From the NCBI GenBank assembly GCA_036925085.1, contig JAUPFP010000003.1, forward strand, positions 12,960,675 through 13,024,674: a stretch of 64,000 nucleotides of DNA, written 5' to 3'. Numbering within the stretch: the stretch's first letter is position 1; each line of letters opens with the position of its first letter. The DNA is from Brachycybe producta. Its lineage: Eukaryota; Arthropoda; Diplopoda; Playtdesmida; Andrognathidae. The notes below the pieces were generated by a model, which saw only the letters and a program-made list of their open reading frames with translations, ran no database searches and was not told the origin of the DNA. Positions 1-11,219 of this stretch are shown one piece after another. A program made the translations under genes and the position numbers.

Positions 1-98
1 CAGACGACTTTTAAAACACTTTCCATTGTTTTAGGAAGGTGTTCGATCTGCGAAACCAGCGATATTGTTTTTTCTTTGCACACAGATAGACAACTTTA

Positions 99-192
99 AA
101 AACACCACCTCGGTGTTTTGAAAGTGTTAGGTTTTGACAACAGTCCACGAGAATTTTGAAAGACTAGGTGTCTTTCAAAAGTCTCGTGGACT
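99..192. repeat. two adjacent short hairpins
   Basis: An 8-bp stem (99-106 with 112-119) is followed by a 23-bp nearly perfect stem (142-164 with 170-192, loop 165-169, one mismatch). The pair abuts the broken end of the neighbouring ten-cysteine exon and is probably part of a small inserted element that cut off that exon. Confidence 0.6.
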
Positions 193-210
193 GGCGACTT
201 TTTTACAACT

Positions 211-1761
211 TTACACTTTATCACAAACATATCCCTCATGACAGACACCCACGCATTTCAACTTTTAATTGTTAACGACATGTAGTGGGACATTTACTAG
301 TACAACTACTGTAATGTGCTGCCGAAGGAACACATGGTGGATCTGAAAGAAAATTTTAGCTATGTTTAGAATGCAAGACTCGCACAACAGAACTCTTGAG
401 CTCGTAGGCTGAATGCAGCACGCCGTGAACAAAATTCAAACTTCGAAGCTGCATAACTTTTCATTAGTAAGTTGCCCATTGGAAATTCGATTATTTTTGG
501 TTGAGAGCGTTAATTTCTAAATTGAAATGTTTGCCAAACGTTTTTTTCACGGGCATGTGGCTGTGATTTAACGCGTAGCAGCTTCAAATTTGTTGCAGCG
601 TGCTGGTGCAATTTGATAGTTCACCACACGGTTCGGTTTTGCGCTTACATTGCATGTTTGCTGAAATGTTGCCATGGCTGGCCCTAGAGTATGCGAGGCC
701 TGAGGCAGCAAGGGATGAGCGGGGCTGGGAAAAAATGTTTGGTCAGCAAGCAGTGTGGGGCTCCTGAAAGCACGAGACTGCTGAAAGCGTGAAACTTTTG
801 AAAGCACGGGGCTCCTGAAAGCGCGGGACTCCTGATAGCATGGGGCTTCTGAAAGCGCGGGGCTCCTGAAAGCACGGGACTCCTGATAGCACGGGGCTCC
901 TGATAGCATGGGGCTCCTGATAGCATGGGGCTCCTGAAAGCATGGGGCTCCTGAAAGCATGGGGCTCCTGAAAGCATGGGGCTCCTGAAAGCATGGGGCT
1001 CCTGAAAGCATGGGGCTCCTGAAAGCATGGGGCTCCTGAAAGCATGGGGCTCCTGAAAGCATGGGGCTCCTGAAAGCATGGGGCTCTTGAAAGCACGGGG
1101 CTCCTGAAAGTGCAGGACTCCTGAAAGCACGGGGCTCCTGAAAGTGCAGGACTCCTGAAAGCACGGGGCTCATGAAAGTGCAGGACTCCTGAAAGCACGG
1201 GGCTCATGAAAGTGCGGGGCTCCTGAAAGCATGGGTTCCAAAGCCGTTGCCTTGCTCGCCTTGCCCTAATACCGGGTCTGAATGTTGCAGGCCTGCTTTG
1301 TTCGTTTCAGCTTTCTGTTCGCCATTTTGTTGCATTCTTCTGTGTGAAGCTTAATTTAAAGCCGCTCCACGTGCAACGTTTTGTACTACGTTTTGACTAT
1401 GTAGACAAAACTATTTAAAATAAAACCTTGCAGTTCAGGGGTCTCCACAAGCACAGTTTTTCAGCAACGTCTTCCCCACGCAGTTTCTTAGAAATTAATG
1501 GAATCCATCGAAGTCCTACTCTGAGAACTAAAGGAAAACTATGTAATTTGCGGATAACTGAGCTCTGAGCCTCAGTTTTTTTTTTGTCTCCGTGTAACTG
1601 TCTCCGCTGCATCGTCTTGAACTGCACTGTTAAAACGTAGTACAAAATGTTGGCATATGGACCGGTGTTTACATTTGCCTCAACTTACTTTTTCCTGTAG
1701 GAATTGAAGCAGTGCTCCAGATAACTGTTAGAATAGCAATGATAGCTAACATATCCTTCAT
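211..1761 (-). pseudogene. broken ten-cysteine TIL-like secreted peptide gene
   Basis: The signal exon 1761-1689 is intact (starts MKDMLAIIAILTVIW, 73 coding bases, donor GTAAGT, phase 1). The terminal exon begins at 342 after a TTTCAG acceptor and reads PPCVPSAAHYSSC, close to the gene at 7619-10084. It meets an in-frame TAA at 274-272 just after the fourth cysteine. From there only 22 bases separate cysteines 4 and 5, where the intact paralogue has 24, so the frame is lost. A second frame continues with CVGVCHEGYVC and stops at 213-211, before the CC pair, where a hairpin element abuts. The promoter and first exon survive at 4434-4547. It could instead be expressed as a short truncated secreted peptide. 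Confidence 0.75.
754..1232. repeat. 17-bp minisatellite, about 28 copies
   Basis: The unit is GAAAGCATGGGGCTCCT, with C/T and other point variants more common toward both ends and a homogeneous block at about 930-1090. Since 17 is not a multiple of three, each minus-strand frame cycles through all phases of the unit and encodes the same 17-residue repeat, which explains three long overlapping open frames on the minus strand. It lies in the intron between the signal exon and terminal exon of the broken gene 211-1761. I do not read it as protein-coding. Confidence 0.9.
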
Positions 1762-2021
1762 CTAATGGAATTGAAAAATGGTTAATTTTCGTTTAATTGT
1801 GTATTCATTCTAATTTGGTTATGTAAATGCAGTTAATTTTTGTATAGTGGAAACGTATAAGAAACTAGAGGGGTAGCTCAATTACTTAAAGAGGACATAA
1901 CCCCGCAGGAATTTTTTGTTGACTTACCCATAAAAAACTTAAAAATGAAGTGACTTTTATGACTGACCCAAACAATGCCATTTTAAATTTATAAAAACCA
2001 AAGTCAACCCCTGAATTTTTA

Positions 2022-2229
2022 GACGGACAGTTCAGCCCAGCACTAAAATTTCGTTTGCCCCGTCCTTTTATGACATCAGACCAAGTAACAGACCAATTAG
2101 AAATGGATGGCACTCATAAAAATGTGGGGCAAACGAGCGCCATCCATTTCTATATGGTCTGTTACTTGGTCTGATGTCATAAAAGGGCGGGGCAAACGAA
2201 ATTTCAGTGCTGGTCAAAACTGCCTGTCA
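2022..2229. mobile_element. palindromic MITE, GACGTCA-type family
   Basis: Two inverted arms of about 100 bp start near ACGGACAGTTCAGCCCAGCA and meet around 2115. The arms carry TTTTATGACATCAGACCAAG and CCAATTAGAAATGGATGGC. The same core recurs at 14219-14345, 15613-15830, 20150-20345, 43100-43250, 45955-46085, 49870-49985, 50014-50219 and 51041-51140. There is no coding capacity. Confidence 0.75.
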
Positions 2230-2452
2230 ATTTAGTGGCAAAGATTGTCACCTCACATTTCCATAATTCCTTTAATCACATACCTGTATTCCCTACTCAT
2301 GTTAAACTCAATACAACCTTCCAATCAACTCGAGAGCCACGTGGGCAGGTGGGATATAATTCAAATATTAAATCCATAGTACTGTGAAATGAATAGGGAA
2401 TTGTTACATTCTACAAACATGTAACATGTATTGTATTAACTATTAATAACAT

Positions 2453-2567
2453 TATATATATATATATTAAGCCCCATCTGTGTGTGTGTGATCTAATGCT
2501 GTACAAACAAGGACAAAAACCTTGAACCACATCGGAATTTATATAAATTTAAATGAATAAACCGTGT
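2453..2567 (+). mobile_element. 5' fragment of a Helitron-like element
   Basis: An (AT)n run is followed by AAGCCCCATCTGTGTGTG and then GGAATTTATATAAATTTAAA. This matches the 5' part of the elements ending at 14380, 32228, 40376 and 45901. The 3' hairpin and CTAG end are absent. Confidence 0.55.
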
Positions 2568-2599
2568 GTTGTTAGGCTTAGGTAATAAACAAGTTTGTC

Positions 2600-3870
2600 C
2601 CCTCTTTAAACCCCTACAAACATAACAGGACTGTGGAACAAAGATAGATGTATGTCTGACTTAAATAGCCAGACACACATCAAAAGTGGGACTTTACACA
2701 TTAAAGGGAATTAAATAAAAAGTCGCCCCCACCCTCAAATTCATTAAAAAACACCCAACTTGTTCCACTGGTCCTGGTTATAAAAATAGGACTATAGATT
2801 AAAAATACATTTTTGTTATTTTTGAAATACTTAATATTCAGCTAACACCAACAATACAAGCCAATCAGCAGTAGAGCAGTGGGTTTTAAAGAAAGTGAAA
2901 ATAGTATAAATAAGCTGAATTGTAAACTTAACTTTCACTGGAATTTTGGCTTTTGCCATCACATCCAAAGGAAACCACTGAAGCTCTGCTAGGTTGGTAT
3001 GTCTAAGATTGTTGATGTCATCTGGTCATTCCTACACTAACCAAACTGTGGAATACCACTGTGTATAGTTGTACTGCTTTCAGTGGCTGTAACAGTGAAC
3101 AAACCTAGGATATAAGCCTATACACAGTTACACTGATCTGTAACACAATCTAACTGTAAAACCACTGTGTTCAGTTGTGTTTGAATTTACTTGGAGAATC
3201 ATTGGCAATTGAAAGGCATATTAACTTCAACATGGACATATTGATGTAAGCTGTGAAATCTGGTTTTTCTCATTCTCATTTTTTTGGTGTTTTTTATTTT
3301 TCTTATTTTCATTTTCAATTACTTTATGTATTATTTTTATTGACACTTTTTTATTATGCATTAGAACTTTTTAAATTTTGTATTATTATTATTATATTCA
3401 TATTAGGGCTGGGGACCAAACCATGTATAACATAACATGATTCATTAAAACATTTTTCTTATTAATATTTTGTGAAATCATTGTGAGTATGTCTTAAATG
3501 GTCTTCATTGGCCGAATACCGAGCCTAAAGTTAAAAACAGTTACTCCTTAAAATAAAGCCTTCGGTCACTCAAGGAGAAGTAACAGAATACATGTATTTG
3601 AATAGAAAATTAAAAGTAATGTGAGTTGACAACTTCAAAATCCGAGTAAAGTTGTATACTTTGGGTATCTTTTATTGCCAATGTCTGTTGTTTGGTGGCA
3701 CATCTATCTGATAAAGTCCATTTATATGGAGTTAATTTTTAATTTTTTAAATTATACTAATGTCTTTAAATTTTAAGTCATTTTGGCAGTCATTGGGTAA
3801 GTATTGATAACATTTTGAAAAGAAATTTCTGGAGGTAATTGGTTTCTTTAAATGATTGAGTTAAGCTTAA
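2600..3870. other. gene-free AT-rich stretch with MITE fragments
   Basis: No supported exon was found. The open frame at 3253-3435 is low-complexity T-rich sequence. Positions 3590-3850 match one arm of a MITE seen at 8690-9015, 23780-24290 and 47165-47775, ending in TTTCTGGAGGTAAT. Confidence 0.5.
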
Positions 3871-3878
3871 ACTTCATT

Positions 3879-3900
3879 CACTCGACGTCGACGTCGAGTG
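3879..3900. repeat. perfect 22-bp palindrome
   Basis: The sequence reads CACTCGACGTC followed by its exact reverse complement with no spacer. It sits near the edge of a region (3870-4240) that repeats the motif AAGTCGCTA, so it may be the tip of a small inverted-repeat element. Confidence 0.6.
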
Positions 3901-4433
3901 ACCTAACTCGAGCGAGCGTCAGCACACGTGCGCATCTTCATACCATATGAAAGCAAATATTAGAGACTTGTCAAACAGAAGCTTCAGGTCGCAAACTTTT
4001 CAAGTCGCTACCCAACAACCAATCAGAGACCAGATTTTTTTGCATATGGCGTCTTCAATTCTCACACGTAAATTATTGTTGGACGTCTACAGTACTACAG
4101 TATTACACACCATGAAGACACCCCCAAAATGCTTGTAATTGCAGCACATATGTAGTGTGTGCCAGCGACTAGCGACTTGCTACTTCAAGTCGCTATGCTA
4201 GTCACTAGTCGCAGACGCTATGCTCAAGGTAACATGTATGAAGTTCCCTTCTAGTTGCTGACAAACTTTCAAGCTTCCTTTAATTTTTTAATTCTTCTGA
4301 GAAGACAGAAGAGAATCTGAATTGAAGCAGCATTTACACTTTAAAATCCAGCTTAAAATAGGGTTTTGACTTGAAATTATTAAATTATGATACATTTTAA
4401 ATTATATGTTCTATCTAATGTGTGATTGCTTAC

Positions 4434-4547
4434 GTTCAGACGTTGTTCTTTTTTGTATGGTCTTGAAACAAGTTGTTGAGGCGCAACACTTCGAGTTACG
4501 GCTTTGCTCGTATTTGAAATTTTTCTTCCAGTGGATCTTTTTATATT
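4434..4547 (-). promoter_or_regulatory. promoter and 5' non-coding exon of the broken gene 211-1761
   Basis: A TATA-like AATATAAAAAG lies at 4547-4537. About 100 bases further on is a donor, GAAC|GTAAGC, with the exon ending at 4434. The exon contains TTTCAAATACGAGCAAAGCC, nearly identical to the first exon of the gene at 7619-10084. That shared segment shows that promoter and first exon were duplicated with the gene. The 3' partner is the acceptor immediately before the ATG at 1761. Confidence 0.7.
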
Positions 4548-4559
4548 CTAAACTCAAAT

Positions 4560-5580
4560 GCAGTATATGTGCTTTTTTTTGAAAGGAGCAACTGTATTTG
4601 ATTATTATTTTTAATTAATGTTTAATTTAATGCTTTGTTTTATTCACCAAACGAAAACATCAATTTGACAATCCATTGTTAAACCTTGTCATAATTTCAA
4701 AATGAAAAAACAAAACATGAATAAACAAAACATTGCTATTCTGCGTAGAAGTTTTAAGCGTCAATATTGTCAAAAATTGTTACAAGTTATTAAACTACGT
4801 GACTACGTCTAAATGTAAAAGGTTGCTGTGCACGGTTCTACGTTTGTTCATTTTAGACAGATTTCTTAATTCGCCAGTGCATTAAGAAGCTCAAAAAGCG
4901 CCACGGACGCCAATGGGCTGCTATATAATATGGGCCGATATAACTATGAGTTGATATAAGTATGGGGCTTTACCGCTATCAGGTCTGGATTAGCCATTGG
5001 GCTAAAAGGGTTGCAGCCCAGGGCCCCCAACATTGTGGTGAATATTTTTTTTAACGACTGTAATTGCTTTAAATCGAGATTTTTTTTGCAAATGATCAAA
5101 GGAGCACATTATCGCCACAGTTGTCTAACTCCTAATGATGTAAAAATAACTGAAACTTTGAAAGAAAAAAGTCATAACAAGGGCGGAGCCAACTTGTGTT
5201 CGTCCCGATTTCTAAATGCCTGTTGCAGTAACGTGATAGTTCTGTCATGACAGTGATGTGTAATTTGTGTCACAACACAAAAAAAACACTAGCAGTTAAA
5301 GAAACGTGTTTGAGTCAACAATGGTGTTGCGTCTCCCTCCAGAAGCCAAATTCCCCATCAAAGTGGATATTTCCATACAAGTGGTCATTCTACTAATACT
5401 ATTGCAAGAGTTTTGTATGCACGGTGATAGTAATCATGATAGTTACTATCACTGTCGCAATAGTACTATCAACTATCTAGTCAAACGAGATAATGTGTTA
5501 GTGACTATCTTGTGATCTGCACAATAAGAGTTCTCATGAGAAATCGTTCACTTTTATCGTGAAAACGAAGCTTTAACTCT
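4560..5580. other. no gene recognised
   Basis: AT-rich single-copy-looking sequence. The open frames at 5011-5250 and 5306-5515 have no splice context, signal peptide or family motif. A short fragment of the GGGCAAATG repeat follows at 5583-5650. Confidence 0.4.
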
Positions 5581-5708
5581 TAAAGATTAACCAAATGGTT
5601 TTACGGCAAATGTCCCTTTACAGCAAATAGTTTTAGGGCAAATGTCATACACGCCTCTCAAGTTGATTAGAAGAATGTATTGAGTCAAATATGAATAAAG
5701 AATACATG

Positions 5709-6279
5709 TATTTGTAACAATGTAGAGCTCTTGTTACGGGGCTCAGGTTGTAGACTCTCTCGACTAGAGTGGATACCTCTGTTCGTTAAGAGAGTTGGTA
5801 TTATACTACCCGAATCCTGCTGGTGCCGGGGTCGTTCTCCGAGATATTTCTTGGCGTCGTCGATGCTGAGGAAAGAATCATTAGACAGGCGAGACGAATG
5901 CACGTTGACGATCTACTTATTTTATTATATTCAACCATCAAGACATAATAAAATAGAGAAGAGTAGTTACTGTGGAGTGCTTTCGCCACTAGACCATAAT
6001 ATGAGTTATAACTTCATGTTTTTGATATCAGAGAATGGACCCAGAATATACAAAAACATGGTCTTTTATACCCAGGGCCTGTGCACAACTTTCCAGGTGT
6101 ACCCATGTCCTAGGGACCATGTCTCGATGGATAACCATCCGCCGATACCGGAACCAGGATGTGTCTTGCAGCTTTGGGGTCTTCACGAGGGGAGGAAGGG
6201 ACGGAAATACGTCCCTTACATCCCCAGAGACCCCCCCCCAGGCTAGGAAAGGGACAGAAAGGCGAAATACAGGGTGTTA
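5709..6279 (-). mobile_element. solo LTR-like element
   Basis: The element begins TGTAACAATG and ends GGGTGTTACA, i.e. TG...CA on either strand. The flanks carry TATT on both sides, a plausible 4-bp target duplication. On the minus strand it has a TATA box (GGGTATAAAAGACC near 6068) and an AATAAAATAAG about 100 bases further on, the order expected for an LTR. Similar ends and TATA occur at 30640-31375, 33930-34507 and 57190-57913. The 171-codon open frame across it is not a gene. Confidence 0.6.
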
Positions 6280-6439
6280 CATATTTAAATAAGGAATTAT
6301 GGAAATGTGATTTGCCACTTAATTGAGGGGTTGACTTTTGTTTTTAGAAATTTAAAATGGCGTTGTTTGGTGACTCACAGAAGTCACTTCATTTTTAAGT
6401 GTTTTTTTTTTAAGATTTTAATGAATTATATTTAATTTT

Positions 6440-6810
6440 AAAAATTATGTTGGCATCTTAAAAAGTTACCCGTGTGACCAAGCGATGGAAAAAATTTTCA
6501 TCATAAAAAGAAACGTATAAATGACGCGCTAAACTACTAGTTTTTAAATAATATTTAAAATCGTACATTTTTTAACTCCATGTTAAATCCCATATGACCA
6601 AAAAACCTCCTGACAAAAAAGTTTTAAAAATTCTCGTTAAAAAAGATTTAGAACAGTAACAAAAGAAATTAGCACGTGCATTAATGATGATTTATTTTTG
6701 TATGCTTAGCACGTGCAATTATTTTTCTATTAATTTTTATGCGTTAAAATCATTTTTATGCCAAAAACGATCGCAGCGCCTACATTTGGAGAAATCTTGA
6801 ACTAAATGCT
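6440..6810. repeat. MITE copy, family shared with 27125-27445
   Basis: AT-rich sequence ending CGCAGCGCCTACATTTGGAG. The reverse complement of this end starts the copy at 27125, and another copy at 45857-46590 is split by a Helitron. No coding potential was seen. Confidence 0.55.
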
Positions 6811-7002
6811 GTATCTATAGGCTCTTAAAGGCAAACCGACGAGCATTCTCTACAGTGTTCCACAAAAGGACATCTGGGAACACTTTCGAAAGTCGAAAAT
6901 GTGCTCGCTTTGATGACCAGTCGATCCACACTGAGGCAAGGAGAACCTATTTAACATACTCCACCGAAAGACACTAAACCATATGAAAAGGGAGAGAAAC
7001 GG

Positions 7003-7432
7003 TTGTAGGGGAAACATTTTTTGGGGGCAAGTTGATTTAGTACAACCATCACTTTATTACAATTAACATTAGGGCAAATGGCTTTAGATGTTTTTAGGGC
7101 AAATGCCCCTTTAAGGGAAATGTTTTAGGGCAAACATCTTTTTAGGGTAAATGGTTGTAGGGAAAACGTTTCTTTGGGGCAAGTGGAAATAGGACAATCA
7201 TCACTTTAGGACTATTAACATTAGGGCAAATGGCTTTAGGGGATGTTTTTAGGGCAAATGCCCCTTTAAGGGAAATATTTTAGGGCAAACATCTGTTTAG
7301 GGTAAATGGTTGTAGGGAAAACGTTTCTTTGGGGCAAGTGGAAAAAGGACAATCATCACTTTAGGACTATTAACATTAGGGCAAATGGCTTTAGGGGATG
7401 TATCTTTAGGGCAAATGTCTATATCCCGTACA
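7003..7432. repeat. GGGCAAATG element with about 155-bp tandem units
   Basis: Degenerate units of TTTAGGGCAAATG are arranged in 2.6 copies of a 153-156 bp higher-order unit starting near 7003, 7152 and 7308. It ends with GGGCAAATGTCTATATCC, the terminus also seen near 19910, 35892 and 38578. There is no gene; the 71-codon frame here is spurious. Confidence 0.75.
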
Positions 7433-7618
7433 AAATGGCAGTTTGGGTTTTATTATTTTTAATATACATTGATGACTTCATAGAAAGTTGTTTATTTCGT
7501 TTATACAGATGTAGAATTTAAAATACACAGATGTTTTCGGTATTTCCCGTAAATTGCCAAAATGGGCACGAATTATAGGCTCAATTGGCCTAATTAATAC
7601 CTTGCCTGGAGTAGGTAT

Positions 7619-10084
7619 TTAATTGAAGACATTTGGGCAGTAACTTTTAGGAACACAGCAATCACTTGTTAAATTGAACAGTATATAAGGCGCTTTACAA
7701 ACGTATCCAGGCCGACAGACTTCTGGACATGTCAACGTTTCTACTCCTTGATGACAACTTCCGGGACAGGCACTGTTACAGTCACTGTAACGTGCTGCCG
7801 AAGGAACACATGGTGGATCTAAAGAAAAATGCGTTAGCTTTAAATATTAAAGGTGCCCATTCACAATGGGATCTGAACTATTGAGAAATCACGGATCGGA
7901 TCTTTCACAGTCCAGATCCGTCCTTTTTTTAGCCATTGACGTACGGATCAGATCTGATGGAACTCAAGAGGTTTTTCGAATAATTTGTTTTGTCAGCCTG
8001 ACTCTTGTTGAGGACTGGACAGTAATGCAAATGCGCATGTACTCCTTGTCAGATCCCATGGATCTGATCTTTATTCCTCGTTCGCATTCGGATCTGGACT
8101 GATGTCAGTCCAAATTTTTTAACTCTGTCGATCGAAATTTTTGGCAAATCTGGGCCTAACGGATCTGATGTCATAAACTCCTTCACAATAGGATCAACAT
8201 AGAATGGTCTGATCCGAACACAAATGGTAATTTTTAGACACCAATAACCCTCAGGAATTTTTTTTGTTGAAATGTTGTCAAGATTACCAAAATGATTTTT
8301 AAAAGTAAAAATAAGTCAATAAAATTATAAAAAAAAAACCTAAAAATGAAGGAACTTTCCCCCCGAGTCACCAAAGAACGCCATTTTAAATTTATAACAA
8401 GAAAATTAAATAAAAAAACATGTTTTATTGTGATACTCGCTTTTATAAAAAAAAGGTCTAAAAAGTAGAAAAGAGCAAGATGTAATCGTGTCTTGTCTTG
8501 CTGGCGTAGTGGTTAGTGTCTCGGACTCTCAACCACGTGGGTTCGTTCCCCGTGCAGTGTGAATTATATTTTCAAATATTTCAGAAGGTGGCACATTGGA
8601 CAAACAAACAAACGAATTATGAAGTTAAATAAAAGCGAGTAAAAACAAACAAACAGAAAATCTCGCATTTCCATAATCCTTTAATGAAACACATGTATTC
8701 CCCAGTCATATTAAAGTCAATACAACTTTCACATAAACTCGAGAGCCACGTGGGCAGGTGGGATATAATTCCCATATTAATTCCATAGTACTTTAAAATG
8801 AATAGGAAATACATGTATTTGAATAGGGAGTTAAAAGTAATGTGAGGTGACAACATTAAAATTCGTGTAAAGGGGTATACTTTGGTGTTTTTATTGCAAT
8901 GGTTTGTTGTTTGGTGGCGCATCTATCTTATAAAGTCCATTTATATGAAGTTAATTGACGTTTTTATTTTTTGACAATTATTTTGAAAAGAAATTTCTGG
9001 AGGTACATGTAATGGTCTCTTAAGCTTTCCATAGAACAATGCAACGGAATGCCGAATAGGACGTTTCGGTTTGGTTTCTAAGTTTTTCTTTTGTTGAACC
9101 TCAGTAAGTGTTTCGAACCTGTTAAGCCGGTTTACACTAGCAACCTCCAATGCAATTGAACTTGCAATGCAACTTGTGATGTGACTTTCAACTAGAACTT
9201 TGTAATAAACTTCTATATCACACTATGCAACCTAGTTTGCCAATCAAGTTTTCAAAACTTCGTTTACGTCAAAGGGCCGACATTCGGGTGAATCTCGTAC
9301 GGTATCGGAAGCCATTTTACTTTTAATCCGCGTTTACTGAATTTTAAAATTTCAATTTTATTCTGGATATCCAGTAAAATGCAGCTAAAAAGTAAAATGA
9401 CTTTCCATCCACACGAGGATCTGCTGTGAATCGTAGTGAAAATCGTACATGATTTTCTTCAATGTCTGCCCCCTTGGTTTGTGTTCATATTGTGATCAAC
9501 TAACAGGAAGTTCATAAATCGGAAGTCATGCAACCGGGAATTCGTTCAAGGTTACATATGTCATTTCCGGCAAACGGCCTGATTGGTTGTTTGTCAGAAA
9601 GTTTACTTGAAAAGTCTCTCAAAATTGAACCTGTTCAACTCGGTGAGACTGAGTCTCACACTAGTTAAAAGGAAAGTTTTATCAAGTTGCATGTCATATT
9701 ACACTATAAACATTGAAGTTGCATGTCACATTGCACATTTTATTGCATCAAAAGTAGCTAGTGTAATAGCGACTTTTAAGTGCACCGAACAGCTTCAACC
9801 CTTGTCGAGCATGTTTTGCGCAATGCGCAAAGCCCTTTAGTAGCTCAGTGCTTTAGATCGGTTTCACGCTCACATTGCAGGTTTACTGAAATGTTGCCCT
9901 GCTGTATTTGCTGCGACAGTTGATTCGCCGTTTCGTTGTGTTCGTCTCTGTGCAAAGCTTAATTTACTTTCAGCTTACCTTATTTGTAATTGTGCAAATT
10001 ATGGTAATTACCTTGTTCTACAGGAATTGCGGTAGTGCAAAAGATAACTGCTAGAATAGCAGTGATAGCTAATGTAATTTTCAT
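7619..10084 (-). CDS. secreted ten-cysteine TIL-like peptide
   Basis: There are two coding exons: 10084-10012 (MKITLAITAILAVIF..., a signal peptide; donor CAAG|GTAATT, phase 1) and 7818-7619 (acceptor TTCTTTAG). Joined, they give 90 residues. Cysteines follow C-x9-C-x3-C-x3-C-x8-C-x3-C-x5-C-x12-CC-x5-C, and the protein ends CPNVFN. Canonical TIL inhibitors also have ten cysteines but carry GCxC before the last pair. Here that motif is GYVC and an extra cysteine makes CC. The middle position between cysteines 5 and 6, where TIL inhibitors bind proteases, is Glu (CPEVC). The ATG directly follows a splice acceptor (CTTTAG), so the 5' exon is non-coding. AATAAA lies at 7496-7491. A secreted protease inhibitor or defence peptide is the likely role; the function is inferred. 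Confidence 0.85.
8255..9015. repeat. MITE sequence filling the intron of 7619-10084
   Basis: One arm (8255-8400) and the opposite arm (8690-9015, ending AAATTTCTGGAGGTA) belong to the family seen at 23780-24290 and 47165-47775. The open frames at 8617-8922 and 8941-9150 fall inside it and are not genes. Confidence 0.55.
8494..8572 (+). mobile_element. tRNA-derived SINE-like head
   Basis: An A box (TGGCGTAGTGGTTAG) and a B box (GGGTTCGTTCC) occur at tRNA spacing. The flanks do not pair into a 7-bp acceptor stem, so this is a tRNA-related repeat head rather than a working tRNA gene. Confidence 0.5.
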
Positions 10085-10144
10085 CTAAAGGAAATAAAAA
10101 AGGGTGAAGGTGGTTTTAAAAGCGTACACATGGCGCCTTTTGTT

Positions 10145-10215
10145 TTTTAAAGGAACTTTTTGACTTGAAACTGTTATTAAATATAACAATATATAACAGT
10201 TTCAAGTCAAAAATT
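10145..10215. repeat. hairpin in a 5' intron
   Basis: TTTTGACTTGAAACTGTTAT is followed about 15 bases later by its reverse complement, with GTTTCAAGTCAA repeated again downstream. It lies in the short first intron (10085-10259) of the gene 7619-10084. Confidence 0.6.
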
Positions 10216-10259
10216 CAAGTTTGTCATTGTTTCAAGTCAACTAATACTTTGTTGCTTAC

Positions 10260-10372
10260 GTTTAAATGTTCCTTTTTTAGATCGTTGAAGTTGTTGTTGT
10301 TGCAGCAGCACTTGGAGTTGCGGCTTTTGCTCGTATTTGAAAAGTTCATTCAATTATTGCATCTTTTATATA
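10260..10372 (-). promoter_or_regulatory. TATA promoter and 5' non-coding exon of gene 7619-10084
   Basis: TATATAAAAG lies at 10372-10363, and transcription would start near 10340. The exon ends at 10260 with donor AAAC|GTAAGC. The exon shares TTTCAAATACGAGCAAA with the first exon of the broken paralogue (4434-4547). A short intron (10259-10085) then leads to the ATG at 10084. Confidence 0.75.
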
Positions 10373-10412
10373 AAATAATCAATTCCAGTACAGGTGCTTT
10401 TTGACAGCATTC

Positions 10413-11215
10413 ATTTGAAGTAAGGTTACCGTTTTAACGTAATCTTTTGTTACTTTTTTTTCTAACCAAAGTGAATTGTTTGTCCAACTTGAATACACAA
10501 TTGCTCATTTGTGGAATAATTTAAGGTTAGATTGACAATTGACAATGTCATTTGGAAAGTGGCACGAGGCTTTCAGCTCAGCAATTATCAGACATCAGCT
10601 ATTCGAGCAATCGTGCACTGCACACGGGAAATGGAGACACTCTTTGTCTTACAGACTTCACTGGGAACGTATTGCATTCAACACTTATGTTCCTGCTTTT
10701 ATGTTTCACGTGCACTGGATTTGTCGATGTTTCATTGTCATGACTCATGAGCATCTGTAGAAACACCTCAAAGAAGACCACATCGAATTTGTCTAACGTT
10801 TGAGGCGCACATTCCAGCCAGAAAATGAAGACATTCTTGTCTTGCATTCACCATTTCTATTTCTGTTTTTCCGGTTCACGTGCAATGAAAAACACCTCAT
10901 AAAAGCCCACTCTGAATTGACCTGATGTGTTTTGAGTCGCGCAATGCACCCAGAAAACGTTTTTCGTATTTCTTCCACTTCACGATAAAAGCGCTAAAAT
11001 GCTTGACAGCCTTTGAAAATTTCTTATCCCTAAATGTAAAAAGAACCATCTTAGTCGTAGCTTGATTGCTGTTAGCAGTATTGAATTTTACCAGGTACAC
11101 TAGATGCTGTCAGCCATAAAAGGAGCTAGCAAATGTGTAGGGAAAGTGTAATGCCATATTGGTATTATTGTAAGCCATGCTTGTTGAATCACTGCTGCTA
11201 TTGCTGATTAACTGC
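10413..11215. other. no gene recognised
   Basis: Several overlapping short frames on both strands at 10532-10978 have no signal peptide or splice context. They probably reflect a repeat with locally higher GC. Confidence 0.4.
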
Positions 11216-11219
11216 TGCT

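Noticed and set aside
568..1207. Three long overlapping minus-strand open frames of about 150-200 codons
   Set aside because: They are the same 17-bp minisatellite read in three phases; no splice signals, leader or domain.
5731..6246. A 171-codon plus-strand gene
   Set aside because: It lies inside a TG...CA bounded LTR-like element whose promoter signals are on the other strand; no domain.
7003..7432. A CRISPR-like array
   Set aside because: The repeats are degenerate, contiguous and dispersed at many sites in an animal genome, without unique spacers of constant length.
8494..8572. A functional tRNA gene
   Set aside because: A and B boxes are present but no 7-bp acceptor stem pairs; better read as a tRNA-derived SINE head.
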